In this document: positions 27,595 through 37,946 of the stretch, piece after piece
Numbering within the stretch: the stretch's first letter is position 1
How the letters are laid out: each line of letters starts with the position of its first letter
Assembly: GCA_963779805.1 (NCBI GenBank)
Contig: CAVZZN010000007.1
Coordinates: 124,001 to 188,000 of the forward strand
DNA length: 64,000 nt
Origin: CAIWHR01 sp963779805
GTDB lineage: Bacteria; Pseudomonadota; Gammaproteobacteria; Burkholderiales; Casimicrobiaceae
Direction: 5' to 3'
Program-made: the position numbers and the translations under genes
The notes under the pieces: generated by a model
Database searches by the model: none
What the model saw: only the letters and a program-made list of their open reading frames with translations
Told to the model about the DNA's origin: nothing

Positions 27595-29486
27595 TCAGGC
27601 CGTCTCGAGTGCCTGCGGGTCCGCGGCAAGCGCGGTGTGGGTGACGAACAGATCCTGGAAATCGTCGCGCATCGACAGCTCGAGCACGCGCACGCGACGC
27701 GCGAGCTGCGCCACGCGTCGGCGATGGGTGCGATTGAACAGCGCCATGCGCGCGCCGTCGCCGGCCGCGTTGCCGATCGAACGGATGCGCTCCACCGGCA
27801 GCGGCGGCACCAGTCCGATCTGCAGGATGTCCTCCGGCTCGAGATGGTTGCCGAACGTGCCGGCGAGATGGATGCGGTCGAGCGTGCGTGATGCCGCGCT
27901 CGGCGAGCAGGATCTCGATGCCGGCTCGCAATGCCGACTTGCCGAGCTGCACGCTGCGCACGTCCTGCTGCGTGAGCACGATGTCGCGGCCGGTGCGCGC
28001 GAATGCGCCCGTGACCAGCACGATCTCCTCGGCACGTCCGTGGGCGTTGCCGCGCAGCCGCGAATGCCGGCTCCGGCGCGGCGAGGCCGCCATCTTCCGC
28101 AATCAGCCCGCCGCCCACGAAAGCCGCGACGCTCGAAATCACGCCCGAGCCGCACAATCCGACCGGGCGCGGATCGCCCTTGCCGATCGGGCTCCTCGAT
28201 GGCCGCGCAACGGACCTTGCCCGGCAGGGCTCGATCCACACGCGCTCGATCGCGCCCGGCACCGCGCGCACGCCACAGCGGATGTGCGCGCCTTCGTACA
28301 CCGGACCGGTCGCGCAGGACGTGGCAGACAGCTCGCCGTCGTGCGCCAGCACCACTTCGCCGTTGGTGCCGACGTCGATCAGGAGCTGCGTGCCGCGATA
28401 GAACTCCGGGCCGCGGGTGAGCAAGGCGGCGAGCGTGTCGCCACCGATGTAACCCGCGATCGACGGAAACACGAACACGCGCGCACGCGGCAGCACGTCG
28501 AGGCCGAGGTCGCGCGCTTCGATCTCCACGCCGTCGGCCCAGACCGGCAGGTAAGGCCCGCGTCCCAAAGGCTCCGGATTCACGCCGAGCAGGATGTGCT
28601 GCATGGTCGGGATTGCCCACCGCGACGGCGTCGACGATGTCGGCCAACGCGACGCCGGCCTCGCGCGCCGCCTCGTCGACGAGGCGGTTGAGCTCGCGCA
28701 CGAGCAGGCGCCGCATCTCCGCCAACGTATCGGGTTCCTGCTGGATGTGCGTCATGCGGGAGATGACGTCCTCGCCGTAGATCGCCTGCGGGTTCCCGGC
28801 CGTGCGCATGGCGACGATGCGGCCCTTGGCGAGATCGCACAGGAACGCGACGATCGAGGTCGTGCCGATGTCGATCGCCACGCCGTACAGCGCATCGACA
28901 CGTCCCGGCTGCAGCGCGAGCACGTGCCTCCCGTCGTACACGGTCGCCGTCACCTCGCGGACGCCGTCGAAGCCGGGGTGGCGTGGAGTAATCGGCGACG
29001 ACGTCGACGGGCAGCGCGATCGACTTGCGCGCAACGGCATCGGCGACGCGCGCTGCCGATGCGTTCGGAGAGCGGTCGCAGCGGTGCTTCGTAGGCGCCT
29101 GCCACGGCTACGCAAACGCGCGTCACGACCGGCCGCGGCTCGACCTGCGTGACGGTGTACGGCTTGCGCGGTGCGTTGCGCAGGGCCTGGCTCTCCGGCG
29201 GCACCGACAGCGTGACGTCGCCGTGCACATCGCACAGGCAGGCGAGCCGGAACGCGCCTCCTTCGGGTTGCGCGGGCAGCAACTCGCGCTCGGTCGGCGA
29301 GACCGGCGTCAGCGCATCCGCTGCGGTCGCGGCGACATCGATCTCGACCAGGCAACTGCCGCACTTGCCGTGCCCGCCGCACACCGACTTGATGCCCACA
29401 CCGGCGCGCCACGCGGCGGCGAGCAATCGCTCGCCGGGGCGGACGTCGACGGCCCGCGAATCCGGATGGAAGGTGACCCGCGGCAT
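27595..29486 (-). pseudogene. Reductive activator of corrinoid protein: [2Fe-2S] plus ASKHA/DUF4445 (multiple frameshifts)
   Basis: From a Met at 29486 (MPRVTFHPDSRAVDV) the text encodes a plant-type ferredoxin domain with C-x5-C-x2-C (CGGHGKCGSC) and a later ACLC. A linker leads to a RACo-type domain: AIDIGTTSIVAFLCDL, GEDVISRMTHIQ, VGNPTMQHILLG, LIDVGTNGEVVLA, GLCGSGVISSVAAF and ending LAADPQALETA. RACo proteins use ATP to drive reduction of inactive Co(II) corrinoid to Co(I). The frame breaks about seven times (near 29061, 28990, 28610, 28235, 28195, 28065, 27888), yet every conserved box survives, which argues for sequence errors. It shares its frame with MtgA upstream. Confidence 0.85.
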
Positions 29487-30332
29487 GGCCGGTGACAGTC
29501 GAGCGGAGAGTCGAGCGAATCGCGCCGGCGCTAGAGCCGTCACCGCACCGGCGCGGAACGCCTCGATCAGCTCCATGCAGTATTCGTCCTGCCCGAATAC
29601 CGCCCGCGCTGCAAAGAGCGCGGAAACGAGCTGCGGATCGGTGGGATCGACGATCGCGGCATCCATGCCCCGGCCCATCGCGCCGACCAGGAAGGTGCGA
29701 TTGATGAGCTTGCGCGCCGGCAATCCGTGCGACACGTTCGTGAGGCCGCAGATCGTGTGCACGCCGGGAAAGCGCTGCATGAGGGTCCCGATCGCTTCGA
29801 TCGTCGCTTGCGCCGACTGGGAGTCCGTGCCGAGCGGAAACACCAGCGGATCGACGTAGATGTCGTCGAGCGGGATGCCTGCCCGGGTGAGCCGCTCGAC
29901 CAGCTCCGAGCCGAGCGCGACCTTCTGCGCCGCCGTCGCGGCGGGCACGTCTTCGCCCTGGCACAGCGCGATCACCTTCGTGCGATGGTCGCGCACCAAC
30001 GGGAGGATGCGCTCGTACCGGTCGCGTTCGAGGTTGATCGAGTTGATCATCGGCGGCGGCGTCTTCACCCTGGGGAGTGCGGCCGCGAGCGCCGTGGCGT
30101 CGGGCGAGTCGAGGCACAGCGGCTTCGCCGTGACCGCCTGCACCGTGTCCACGAGCCACGAGAGCAGCTCGGGCTCGCGGCCGGGAAAGGTGCCGCCGTT
30201 GACGTCGATGTAGTGCGCGCCGGCCGCGTCCTGGGCGCGCGCCTCCTGCTGGATCGCCGAAGCATCCATCGCCTCGAGCGCGGCGCGAATGGCCTTGCGC
30301 GAGGCGTTGATGCGCTCGCCGACGATCAGCAT
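28950..30332 (-). CDS. Methyltetrahydrofolate:corrinoid methyltransferase, read in frame into the activator's ferredoxin domain
   Basis: Residues 1-262 are a pterin-binding TIM barrel of the MtgA/AcsE type: LIVGERINASRKAI, YIDVNGGTF, PLCLDSPDATAL, MINSINLERDRY, ICGLTNVSHGLP and GMDAAIVDPTD. It moves a methyl group between the corrinoid protein and tetrahydrofolate. After EYCMELIEAFRAGAV the frame does not stop but runs through a linker of about 20 residues into the ferredoxin domain of the activator. Either this is a real fusion or a stop has been lost to one of the frameshifts common here. Text after about 29061 is out of frame and should be ignored. It starts 25 bases after the UroD-type gene. 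Confidence 0.85.
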   Translation of the reverse strand: MLIVGERINASRKAIRAALEAMDASAIQQEARAQDAAGAHYIDVNGGTFPGREPELLSWLVDTVQAVTAKPLCLDSPDATALAAALPRVKTPPPMINSINLERDRYERILPLVRDHRTKVIALCQGEDVPAATAAQKVALGSELVERLTRAGIPLDDIYVDPLVFPLGTDSQSAQATIEAIGTLMQRFPGVHTICGLTNVSHGLPARKLINRTFLVGAMGRGMDAAIVDPTDPQLVSALFAARAVFGQDEYCMELIEAFRAGAVTALAPARFARLSARLSPAMPRVTFHPDSRAVDVRPGERLLAAAWRAGVGIKSVCGGHGKCGSCLVEIDVAATAADALTPVSPTERELLPAQPEGGAFRLACLCDVHGDVTLSVPPESQALRNAPRKPYTVTQVEPRPVVTRVCVAVAGAYEAPLRPLSERIGSARRRCRCAQVDRAARRRRRRLLHATPASTASAR

Positions 30333-30357
30333 GTCATGGCTCCACGTACCGTCGGGC

Positions 30358-31449
30358 TCATGCGTACTTTCCGTACTTCCGGATCGCGCGCGACATCGCC
30401 CAGACGTTCTCCACCTTGCAGTAGTCGGTGACGCTGTTCGCGCTGGAGATGATGTAGCCGCCGCCCTTGCCCACCTTCTCGATGCGGTCCTTGACCTCGG
30501 CTTCCGTTTCCTCCGGCGTGCCGCGCGTGAGCGTGTAGTCGAGATCGATGTTGCCGACGATGCACACGCGATCGCCGTACTTCTCCTTGAGCTTGTTGAT
30601 GTCCATCGCGGAGGGCTGCACCGGATGCATGGCGTTCATGCCGAGCGTCACCAGCCCGTCGAGGATCGGGAACAGATTGCCGTCGCTGTGGAAGATCCAC
30701 GGCTTCCTGATCTCGTTGGCGACGATCATCTGGTAGGGCTTCATGAACTCCTCGTACATCTCCATGTTGACCCACGGGCGCCTTGGTGTCGGCGTGGTCG
30801 TCGTTGGCCCAGATGAAGTCGAAGTCCATCTTGTTCAGGTGCTGCACGACCCGCGCGGACCACTCGGAGAAGCGGCGGTGGATCTCCTTCACCAGGTCGG
30901 GGTCGTCGTAGATCATGAGCGAGAACACGTCGAGCCCCATGCTCTCGAACGTGCTGGCGCTGCCGAGGCGGATGCGCGCGAACACCGCGAAGTCCTCGCG
31001 GTATTTCTCGAGCCATTCGTGCGATCTGCTCGTAGCGCGCGGGATGATCCGGGTCCGGCAGGAACTCGTCGAACAGCTTCAGCGAATCGCGGCTCGTCAG
31101 CAGGCCGTGCTTGACGAAGGTGCGGCCGCTCTTCTCGTCGATGCCCATGTCGGCGATCCACGGCGGCACGAAGTCGAACGTGACGCGCTGCGGGTGGTAC
31201 CAGGCTTCCTTCGCGCTCGCGCTGCCGCTCGTTTGCATCGACTGCCCGGCCGTGGCCTTGTGCCCGGTCGGGAAGTGGTAGCCGAAGCCGTCCATGCCCA
31301 GCGTCGCGGCAGAATTCGCCCGGCGTGTAGTCGGTGCGCCCGCCCATCAGCGCGATCTGGATCTCCTCCTCGAAGTCGTTCTCGACCCAGGGCACCTGGT
31401 CCGGCTGGCCGCGCTCGAGCGCAGTCAGCACCCGTTCTCTCGGCGTCAT
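30358..31449 (-). pseudogene. UroD-type corrinoid methyltransferase (three frameshifts)
   Basis: About 363 residues of the uroporphyrinogen-decarboxylase superfamily, beginning MTPRERVLTALERGQPDQVP and ending VWAMSRAIRKYGKYA. Boxes visible in turn are PWVENDFEEEIQ, SMGLDVFSLMIYDDPDL, KPWIFHSDGNLFPILDGL (HSDGN-type metal site), MNAMHPVQPSAMDI and GKGGGYIISSANSVTDY. With a dedicated corrinoid protein next to it, the likely role is substrate-specific methyl transfer (MtaA/CmuA-like) rather than haem synthesis. Shifts near 31309, 31020 and 30777 are single extra bases. The methyl donor is unknown. Spacing is 34 bases from the corrinoid gene and 25 to MtgA. Confidence 0.82.
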
Positions 31450-31483
31450 CGTCGTCCTCGTTGAGTGGCTGATCCGCGTGCGC

Positions 31484-32121
31484 TCAATGCACGAGGCGGT
31501 TGCAGGCCTGCACGCATTCGTACGCATCCGCACCGTAGAAGTCCGCGCCCATCTCGTCGGCGAACTTCTGGGTGAGCGGCGCACCGCCGACGCCGATCTT
31601 GACCCGACTGGCGCAGTCCGGCCGCGTTCAGGGCCTCGATCGTCTTGCGCGTGCTTTCCATGGTGAGGGTGATCAGCGCGCTCATCAGCACGAAATCGGG
31701 CGCTTCCTTCTTCACCGCGTCGACGAACTTGTCGGCACCCACGTCCACCCCGAGGTCGACGACCTCGTAACCGCCGCCCTCCATCATCATCTTGACGATG
31801 TTCTTGCCGATGTCGTGGAAGTCGCCGGCCACCGTGCCGATCACGGCCTTGCCCTTCTTCTCGGCGGCTTCGCCGACCAGATGCGGCTTGATGACCGGCA
31901 GCACCTCGGTCATCGCCCGCGCCGCGATCATCATCTGCGGCAGGAAGAACTCGCCGCTGGAAAACTTCTGGCCCACGATCGACATCGGCGGCGATCAGCC
32001 CGTCCTTCATGATCGCGCCGGGGTCCACGCCGGCCGCGAGCGCCTGGGTGGCAGCTTCGACGGCCTCCTTGCGCTTGCCCGCAATGACCCAGTTCCTGAT
32101 CGCCTCGATCTCGCCCGACAT
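31484..32121 (-). pseudogene. B12-binding corrinoid protein of methyltransferase system (two frameshifts)
   Basis: A four-helix cap (MSGEIEAIRNWVIAGKRKEA to SSGEFFLPQMMIAARAM) precedes the cobalamin-binding Rossmann domain: GDFHDIGKN (the DxHxxG lower-ligand histidine), then SALITLTM and GGAPLTQKFADEMGAD, ending CNRLVH. About 212 residues, the size of MtbC/MtgC-type carriers. It holds the methyl group between the UroD-type enzyme and MtgA and is reduced by the activator. Frame breaks are near 31986 and 31612. It is the first gene of the operon running through UroD, MtgA, activator, MetVF, DUF1638 and PhyH. Confidence 0.88.
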
Positions 32122-32182
32122 GGTCCCCTCGCTCCCGGTTGTCGCCGCGCGTTGCGCTCGAACACCGCAGCGCGCAAGCTCT

Positions 32183-32199
32183 GATATGCCAGTGATATG
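32183..32199 (-). promoter_or_regulatory. Candidate operator, GATATG-N5-GATATG
   Basis: Two GATATG words at 32183-32188 and 32194-32199 are 11 bases apart, one helical turn, in the 277-base gap upstream of the corrinoid operon. Similar pairs lie upstream of the membrane hydroxylase/TRAP operon (37795) and panB (41660). Binding by the GntR regulator at 40.1-40.7 kb is an inference. No clear -35/-10 pair was identified in this gap, and no other gene is visible. Confidence 0.35.
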
Positions 32200-32398
32200 T
32201 TATGGCCCGCTCCGGGGCTGTCAATGCATTTCTCCGCCGCATTTAATCGGCATCAAGAAAACACGTGCGGCGTGACATGGAAGAAACGTGCCACGTGGCA
32301 TGACCGTCTGCTGCGCCGGATGGCGGGAACGCCGATGGCCCGGGCGAGCGACAAACGGTACGGCAGCCGGCGGCGCCGGAGGCGCGATCAGGCCGTCG

Positions 32399-33770
32399 TC
32401 ACCCGGCAAGCCGCGCGCCGTCGCGGTCGAGCCGCTCGCGCACCTCGCTCGCCGCGGAGCGCTCGTGGCTCGCAGCCTGCCTCGATGGCACATGCTGGCG
32501 GCATGCCCGATCGCCTGGCCATACGAGAAGCACTGGGCCGTGACGCGAGCCGATGCGACCGCCTCGTGCTGCGCGGACAGGCAACGCCCCGCGACGAGCA
32601 GGCCCTCGCCCGCGTTGCGGCACGAAGCACCCGTAGGGCACTTCGTACCAGTCGTCCAGCAGCCACTCGACCCGCGGCCTCGCGCCCGCGTGAAGCTCGA
32701 TGGGCCAGGGCGAGCGCGCAATGCCGTCCGGCGCACTTGGTGCCGCGCACGACGTCTTCGTTGCGCAACATGGCGATGCCGACGGCCTGGCGGGTCTGGC
32801 GCACGCCGACCTGCACGCCGGTGTCGTTCACGAAGCTCGCTTCGCAGCCCGCGAGATGGTCGCGGAAGAAGCGCGCGTACTCGCGCACCTGGCGCCGGCC
32901 TTCGATCTCCGCGTCGGTGAAATCCGCGGCGAACAGCGTGTTGAGCTCGCGCCGGTCGGGTCCGATCACGCGCGTGCAGTTGCACAGGAGCTCGTTCGGA
33001 CGGGTCGTGGTGAACAGCCAGATCTTGGCTCGCGGGAGCTCGTAGCCGTTGCCGTTGTGGCGGCGCAGCAGCTCCGAGACCTGCTCCGGCATGATGGTGT
33101 CGTCGCCATAGGCGGCGAGGAAGCGCGCGGTGTCGACGCCGCCCAGGCGGAAGATCATCGTCGGGTTCTGCACCCGCCGTCGTCGCCGACGAAGGACGGC
33201 AGGCCCGCCATCGCGACGAGATCGGCGTCACCGCTGGCATCGATCGCGATCTTCGCCGCGCACGCTCGAAGCTCGCCCTGCTTGGTGTACGCGACCAGAC
33301 CCGCGACGCGATCGCCGTCGAGCAGCACGCCGGTGACCGTGCTGTGATAGAGCACCTGCACGCCCGCTTCGCGCAGCAGGTGGTCGGCCGCCTCGCGCCA
33401 CATCAGCGGGATCGTGCACGCGGGTCCACGTCTTGCCGTAGCGCACCGGCGCGCGTGAGCCCGCCGCGCGAGTCGAGCAGCCGCACGAACTCGTCGGCAA
33501 ATCCGAACACGACCTGCTCGGGAGGCGCGGCAGGATCGCCGCTCGCGGCGTACAGCCCGCACACGGTGCCCGACATGCCGGCCACGGCGCCGCCGCCGCA
33601 GAATCCGTAGCGCTCGAGCAAGGCCACGCGCACGCCCCTGTCGCGCGGCGGTGACCGCGGCGGCGACCCCCGCGGCGCCGCCGCCCGCGACCAGCCACGT
33701 CGGTCGTCGAGTCCGGGACGCCGGTCGGAGCGAATCGGTCGCCTCGCGCTGGGCGGCTCAGTGCGCTCAC
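32399..33770 (-). pseudogene. FAD-dependent oxidoreductase (frameshifted)
   Basis: Starting at GTG 33770, a short leader is followed by a dinucleotide-binding start WLVAGGGAAGVAAAVTAARQG and VRVALLERYGFCGGGAVAGM. Then come FGFADEFVRLLDSRGG, AKIAIDASGDADLVAMAGLP, LFTTTRPNELLCNCTRVIG and, near the end, VPYGCFVPRNAGEGLLVAGR plus a run ending LDRDGARLAG. This is the FAD_oxidored (PF12831-like) architecture, about 450 residues. The cysteine in CGGG is typical of that family. The substrate is unknown. Several single-base shifts (near 33700, 33650, 33420, 33170 and 32640) break it. It starts five bases after the dctM stop, so it is the last gene of the TRAP operon. Confidence 0.75.
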
Positions 33771-33774
33771 GCGC

Positions 33775-35119
33775 CTACCTCATCTGCAGCATGACGGCCG
33801 GCAGCCAGGTCACGAGCATCCGGGAAGACCATCACGATGACGAGCGTCACGATCTGCAGGAAGATGAACGGCACCACGCCCGCGTACATGTGCGCGCATG
33901 CGTGATCGACGCGCGGGCGCCACCGCGCGCAGGTAGAAGATCGCCGGCGCCATCGGCGGCGTGAGGTAGCTCGTCTGGATCATGATCAGGAACAGGATGC
34001 AGAACCAGACCGGGTCGAACCCGGCCGCCTTGACGAGCGGCGTGAAGATCGGCATGAAGATCAGCACGATCGAGATCCAGTCGAGGAAGAAGCCGGCGAG
34101 GAAGAGATCGCCATCATCAGGAACAGCAGCATCCACGGAGTGCAGGTGCATCTGCGCGATCGAGCTGGTTGGCGGTGTTGATGCCGCCGGCGCCGATGAA
34201 TACGCCCGGTGAACAGCGTGCCCGCCGAGCAGCACGGTCATGATCATCGTGGTGATCTTGCACCGTCTTGACGATCGCCTCGTAGCAGTCCGCTGCCAAG
34301 CTGAACGTGCGGTAGAACATCGTGAGCAGCACCGAGCAGAGCGCGCCGATCGCCGCGGCCTCGGTCGGCGAGCGCCCAGCCCAGCAGGATCGAGCCCGAG
34401 CACCGCGAAGATCATGAACACCGGCGGCACGAGGTTGCGCGCGGTGATCCAGAGCTTCTGCGCCGCAAGCGGGGGCTCGCCGGGCTCCGGCGGAATGCGC
34501 GGGCCCGCCGCGCGGCTTCACCACGCAGAGCGTGAAGATGTAGACGAGGTACAGCCCCGCCATGATGAGGCCCGGGAACAGCCATGCCGTACAGGAGGTC
34601 GCCGACCGACACGTTGGCGATCGGCCCGATGCACGACCGCCACGACCGACGGCGGAATGATCGTGCCCAGCGAGCCGCCGGCGCAGATCGTGCCGCGAGA
34701 TGAGCGACTTGTCGTAGGCGTAGCGCAGCATCACCGGGATGGTGAGCAGCCCGACCACCGACTCGGTGGCGCCGATCACGCCCGTCGACGCGGCGAAGAT
34801 GATGCACATGATGATGGTCGCCGAGCGCGAGCCCGCCGGGCAGGCGCCGCGTCCAGATGTGGATCGCCTCGAACAGCTGGTCGGCGATGCCGGAGCGCTC
34901 CAGCATGGCGCCCATGAACACGAACAGCGGCACGGCGGCGAGCACGAAGTTGCGACGCAATGTCCTCGATCTTCTCGATGAACTGGAAGATGACCGTGTC
35001 GCCGAAGACGATGAGGCCGAAGAGCACCGCGGTGATCATCATCGCAGAAGGCCACCGGGAACGCCGAGGAACATCAGCACGAACGCCACGGGCAGCATCC
35101 AGAACGGGAGGTATTCCAT
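33775..35119 (-). pseudogene. dctM: TRAP transporter large permease DctM (many frameshifts)
   Basis: About 440 residues of a polytopic membrane protein: start MEYLPFWMLPVAFVLMFLGV, then NFVLAAVPLFVFMGAMLERSG, IFAASTGVIGATESVVGLL, MLRYAYDKSLI, and near the end LFLIMIQTSYLTPPMAPAIF and VFPDLVTWLPAVMLQMR. These are the DctM (TRAP large subunit) signatures, including the GxxG-type loops and the TPP motif. It transports a carboxylate-type solute with a sodium or proton gradient. At least ten one-base shifts occur, which is implausible for natural decay with every motif surviving. The start overlaps the dctQ stop as TGATG. Confidence 0.82.
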
Positions 35120-35657
35120 CACGCGCTCCCGGTCGGCCGGCGGCTCCGCAACCGGCGGCGTGCGCACCTGCCGTGCGAGCTTGATCATCTCGGCGAACAC
35201 CTGCAGCGCGAGCAGGCGAAGGCGACCACGAACACGAGCGCGGAACGGCCAGACCGGCAGGTTGAACGCCGACTGCCCGCTGCGCTCGTGGCTGCTCGTA
35301 GCCGGTCCAGCACGTGCCGCCACAGCGCGTAGCGTCAGCCAGAGCGTGAGCGGCAGCACGCACGGCGTAAGCAGACGAGGTCGATGCATCGCCCGCGTGC
35401 GCGCGCGAGAACTTGCCGCTGAAGATGTCGATGCGGATGTGCTGCACCCTCGCGCAGGGTGAACGCCATCGCGAGCAGGAAGTGCGAGCCCGTCAGCATG
35501 TAGCCGATCTCGTAGGCCCATACGGTCGGCGCGCCGAACACGTACCGCGCGAACACCTCGTAGCAGGTGGCGAGGATCAGCGGAGATCACGAGCGCGGCG
35601 AACGACGCCGACGCTGCCGTCAGCCGCTCGATCGGGCGGATCGCGATTCGATGACAC
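35119..35657 (-). pseudogene. dctQ: TRAP transporter small permease DctQ (frameshifted)
   Basis: Recognisable segments are IERLTAASASFAALVISA (first helix), EVFARYVFGAPTVWAYEIGYML and SHFLLAMAFTLREGAHI, the four-helix DctQ pattern with the FxRYVFxxPxxWxxE signature. It is followed by LARQVRTPPVAEPPA before the stop that overlaps the dctM start. About 175 residues. The start is uncertain: GTG at 35657 is the likeliest, with a shift soon after. Between it and dctP are 144 bases without a gene. Confidence 0.7.
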
Positions 35658-35801
35658 CTCAGGATGAGCGAGCACTGCGCCGGTCGACCTGGCGTCGCAT
35701 GCCGCATCGCGGGCGAAGCACCGGGCGGAACACGCGGGCGCGACGCGATGCCGGCACGCCGCCATGCCTCGATGCTTCAGGTCCTGCGCGACGCTTCGCG
35801 C

Positions 35802-36890
35802 TCAGGCTCCTTCACCTTCACCTTGCGCCAGCGCGTCGGCGTCCTTCCACAGCTCCTCGAACTCCAGTCTGGCTCTTGAACACCTTGGCGAACCAGGGAT
35901 TGTCCCTTGCGCGGTCTTCGTCCGCCCAGTCGAGGCCGATCTTGCGCGCCGGCGTACTGCACCTCCGGGATCGAGCTCGATGATCGTGTTGCCTGCCTTG
36001 CGGTAGAAGTCGAGCGCCTTCGCGTCCTCCTGGCCGATCGCGAGCCAGCTCTCGAACGTGACGAGCTTCGCGACCAGCTCGATCAGGCTGCTTGTCGGCC
36101 GGCGACAGCTTCGCCCAGACGTCCTTGTTGATGCAGAGCTCGAACGGCGCGGTCGGCTGGTGCACGCCCGGGTAGATGAGGTACTTCGCGACCTTGTAGA
36201 ACCCGGGCGAGATGTTCTCCCACAGCGTGCCCCACTCGGTCGCGTCGATCGCGCCGCGCTCGAGCATCGGGTAGACGTCGCCGCCGGCGGTGGTCACCGG
36301 CGCGGCACCGAGCTCCTTCGCCATCTCGAGCCAGGCGCCCGGCGGTGCGCAGCTTGAGGCCCTTCAGGTCGGCAAGCGTCCTGACCGGCTTGCGCGAATG
36401 CAGGAACACCTCGGCGGTGCGGATGAAGAGCGGCATCGAGATGATGCCGTCCTTCTCGTCGCGGAACTGGCGTCTGCATGTCGTAGCCGCCGGCTTCGTA
36501 GATCCAGTGCAGCATGCGCTCGGTGTCGAACGATCCCGGCGTAGCCGCCGAAGAGCACCGTCGTCGGATCCTTGCCCCAGTCGTAGCCCATCCAGGTGTG
36601 ACCCATGTCCGCGACGCCGTTCTTGACCGTTTCCGGGACCTTGAGCGCGTTGCCCAGCGCGCCGCCGGGGAACGTCTGGATCTTGATGCGGCCGCCCGAG
36701 AACTGCTCCAGCTTGCTGGGCGAAGGCTTGGCGCCGATATCCATCAGCGGGCCGCCCGGCCACCCGGTGGCCATCTTCCAGCTGTAGCTCGGCCCCGCTC
36801 TGCTGCGCGTTCGCCACCGTCGCGCGCTGCCGCCGCCGCGGCTGCCGCGGCAGTCAACGCGCCCGCCTTCAAGAAATCACGCTTCCTCAT
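35802..36890 (-). pseudogene. dctP: TRAP transporter substrate-binding protein DctP (frameshifted)
   Basis: Start ATG 36890 with AGGAGG nine bases ahead. MRKRDFLKAGALTAAAAAAA is a Tat-like/Sec signal. Then follow MATGWPGGPLMDIGAK, FSGGRIKIQTFPGGALGNAL, AKELGAAPVTTAGGDVYPML, ERGAIDATEWGTLWENIS and FELCINKDVWAKLSPADKQ, which identify a DctP protein of the GDVYPMLERGAIDA type that I associate with hydrophobic or aromatic carboxylates and 2-oxoacids. About 360 residues, ending EGEGEGA-like. Single-base shifts near 36790, 36535, 36470, 36345, 36090 and 35950 break it. It binds the substrate in the periplasm; the gene lies 35 bases after the membrane hydroxylase. Confidence 0.82.
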
Positions 36891-36925
36891 GTTGCGCTCC
36901 TCCTGGTCGTTGACGCTGGGTCAGT

Positions 36926-37744
36926 TCAAACCGCCGGCTCCATCGCCGTTCGGGTCACTTCCTGCTCCTCGCTCAGGAATTTCTCCACCTTGGCCCGAAC
37001 CTCGGGCTTGACGTGCTTCATGCTGTAGCCGTTGAAAAGATGACCGGCGAGTCCGCGATCGAGATCGCTGGTGCCCATCATCCAGTCGGCGATCGGGAAG
37101 GTGAGGTTCATGTTGCAGTCCATCATGATCCCCTTGTTGTGATGCATCGTGTGATGCCGCCGGATGGTGTTGACGAACGGCGCATACCGCACGAACCAGT
37201 TGTCGTGCACGTGGCAGCAATAGTGGAACGTCTCGTAGATCAGGTACTGGCCGACGATCGTGATCATCAGGATGTAGCCGGCGTTCGGATTGATCAGCCA
37301 GGCGAGCAGCAGTGCGAACGGAACGCCCAGCGTCATGAACGTGAACAGCGCCCGCCACGGGAAGAAGATGATCCGCCACTCGCGGGTCGTGTCGACCGTC
37401 ATCTCGTTGTCGGTGAAGTACTGGTGATGCTGGCGGGTGTGGCGGTCGTAGATGGCGCGCAGGGCCCAGACGTCGACCAGCCGGTGCATCACGTTCTTGT
37501 GGATCCACCACTCGAACAGGTTCGACAGGACGAATACCGGGACGACCAGCAGCCATTCCCACCGCGCGTTCTGCAGCTGCCCGGCACACCAGGCGATCGC
37601 CGCAATGCCCACGATGTAGATCACGGCGATGTGGACGACGCCGTTGTAGAGCGGGCTGATCTCCGACCGGTACTGGGCACGGAATTGGCGCTGCCGCTCG
37701 CCCATGGCGTGGCGCTCGAGAAGCATTGCTCCGAGTGAAGCCAT
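36926..37744 (-). CDS. Fatty acid hydroxylase/sterol desaturase superfamily membrane protein
   Basis: 272 residues with the diagnostic histidine clusters of the diiron FA_hydroxylase superfamily: HKNVMH (about 82-87), HTRQHH (102-107), ETFHYCCHVH (about 171-180) and RRHHTMHH (194-201). Four or so membrane helices surround them. It uses O2 and electrons to hydroxylate or desaturate a lipid-like substrate in the membrane. The gene heads the operon hydroxylase-dctP-dctQ-dctM-FAD oxidoreductase, unusual company for a TRAP transporter. The frame is intact. The 202-base upstream gap contains a GCCGGCC/GGCCGGC hairpin at 37774-37789 and the candidate operator below. Confidence 0.87.
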   Translation of the reverse strand: MASLGAMLLERHAMGERQRQFRAQYRSEISPLYNGVVHIAVIYIVGIAAIAWCAGQLQNARWEWLLVVPVFVLSNLFEWWIHKNVMHRLVDVWALRAIYDRHTRQHHQYFTDNEMTVDTTREWRIIFFPWRALFTFMTLGVPFALLLAWLINPNAGYILMITIVGQYLIYETFHYCCHVHDNWFVRYAPFVNTIRRHHTMHHNKGIMMDCNMNLTFPIADWMMGTSDLDRGLAGHLFNGYSMKHVKPEVRAKVEKFLSEEQEVTRTAMEPAV

Positions 37745-37793
37745 ACGTTCCTCCTTGGACTCTCGGGGGACCCGCCGGCCGTGGCCGGCAGCC

Positions 37794-37815
37794 TGACATG
37801 TCAGACGTATATTGT
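37794..37815 (-). promoter_or_regulatory. Candidate operator upstream of the membrane hydroxylase/TRAP operon
   Basis: TGACATGTCA (37794-37803) is a perfect palindrome. It overlaps GACATG-TCAGA-CGTATA (37795-37811), which resembles the 11-base-spaced pairs at 32183 and 41660. ATGTCAGA followed shortly by TTGT recurs at 41674-41685 upstream of panB. The feature is visible in the sequence; the link to the GntR regulator is inferred. Confidence 0.35.
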
Positions 37816-37946
37816 CCTACTGCGGGCCGGGAGTCCACGCCCATCGAGCCGGACCCTGCGCCGGTCCGGGACGGCCCCTGCCCGCGCGGAGGAGCACGCT
37901 CGCGCGTGCACCACGGCCTTGCACCGCGTCACGCGGCACGCCCGCT

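Noticed and set aside
32122..32398. Cobalamin riboswitch upstream of the corrinoid operon
   Set aside because: I looked for a B12-box-like GCCACTG and supporting stems here and in the gaps at 37745-37946 and 41642-41867 and found none.
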